Below, piece by piece: positions 6,705 to 6,725 of a DNA stretch of 6,725 nucleotides. The stretch is taken from contig JACMOF010000257.1 in assembly GCA_014378155.1 (NCBI GenBank), positions 1-6,725 of the forward strand, written 5' to 3'. This stretch comes from Caulobacter sp. Its GTDB lineage: Bacteria; Pseudomonadota; Alphaproteobacteria; Caulobacterales; Caulobacteraceae. The position numbers and the translations under genes are program-made. Position 1 is the stretch's first letter. Every line of letters starts with the position of its first letter. The notes under the pieces were generated by a model that saw nothing but the letters and a program-made list of their open reading frames with translations, did not search any database and had not been told where the DNA came from.

Positions 6705-6709
6705 CCCTC
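6705..6709 (-). promoter_or_regulatory. Ribosome binding site of the glycosyltransferase gene
   Basis: GAGGG on the minus strand is 4 bases before ATG 6700 and only 1 base before GTG 6703, which favours the ATG. The promoter lies beyond the window. Confidence 0.5.
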
Positions 6710-6725
6710 GACCCTAAACGAACAT

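Overview
This window is a high-GC chromosomal segment that looks alphaproteobacterial, most likely from the Caulobacteraceae (Caulobacter, Phenylobacterium or a close relative). The basis is the gene order clpX > lon > HU gene, a 799-residue Lon that from memory closely resembles Caulobacter Lon, and GC-rich third codon positions. No database search was possible, so genus is not claimed.

Layout. Positions 1-822 hold the C-terminal two thirds of clpX, ending in a clear intrinsic terminator. A 398-base intergenic region follows, carrying a candidate heat-shock (sigma-32 type) promoter and a leader of about 115 nt for lon. Complete lon (1221-3620) has its own terminator. A separate promoter-like element then drives a small HU-type nucleoid protein gene (3769-4047), which has a strong GNRA-capped terminator. 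tRNA-Val(UAC) with encoded CCA lies at 4138-4212. Next is a cytoplasmic-looking phytase-like/esterase-like beta-propeller gene (4285-5451). It is convergent with, and overlaps by 29 bp, a family 1 (UGT/MGT-like) glycosyltransferase on the minus strand (start 6700, end 5423).

How the genes relate. clpX and lon encode the two ATP-dependent protein unfoldase/protease systems that in Caulobacter control heat-shock survival and cell-cycle proteolysis. HU compacts the nucleoid. Each of these three genes appears to be its own transcription unit, separated by hairpin-plus-T-tract terminators. The two downstream enzymes have no evident functional link to proteostasis and look like ordinary accessory metabolism.

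The most striking observation is in clpX. The Walker B glutamate, nearly invariant in AAA+ unfoldases (E. coli ClpX E185), reads as glycine (codon GGA at 109-111), while every other visible functional motif is intact. If real, this ClpX should be unable to hydrolyse ATP. If not, it is a one- or two-base sequence error or a mutant isolate. I see no mobile element, CRISPR array or new defence-like system here.
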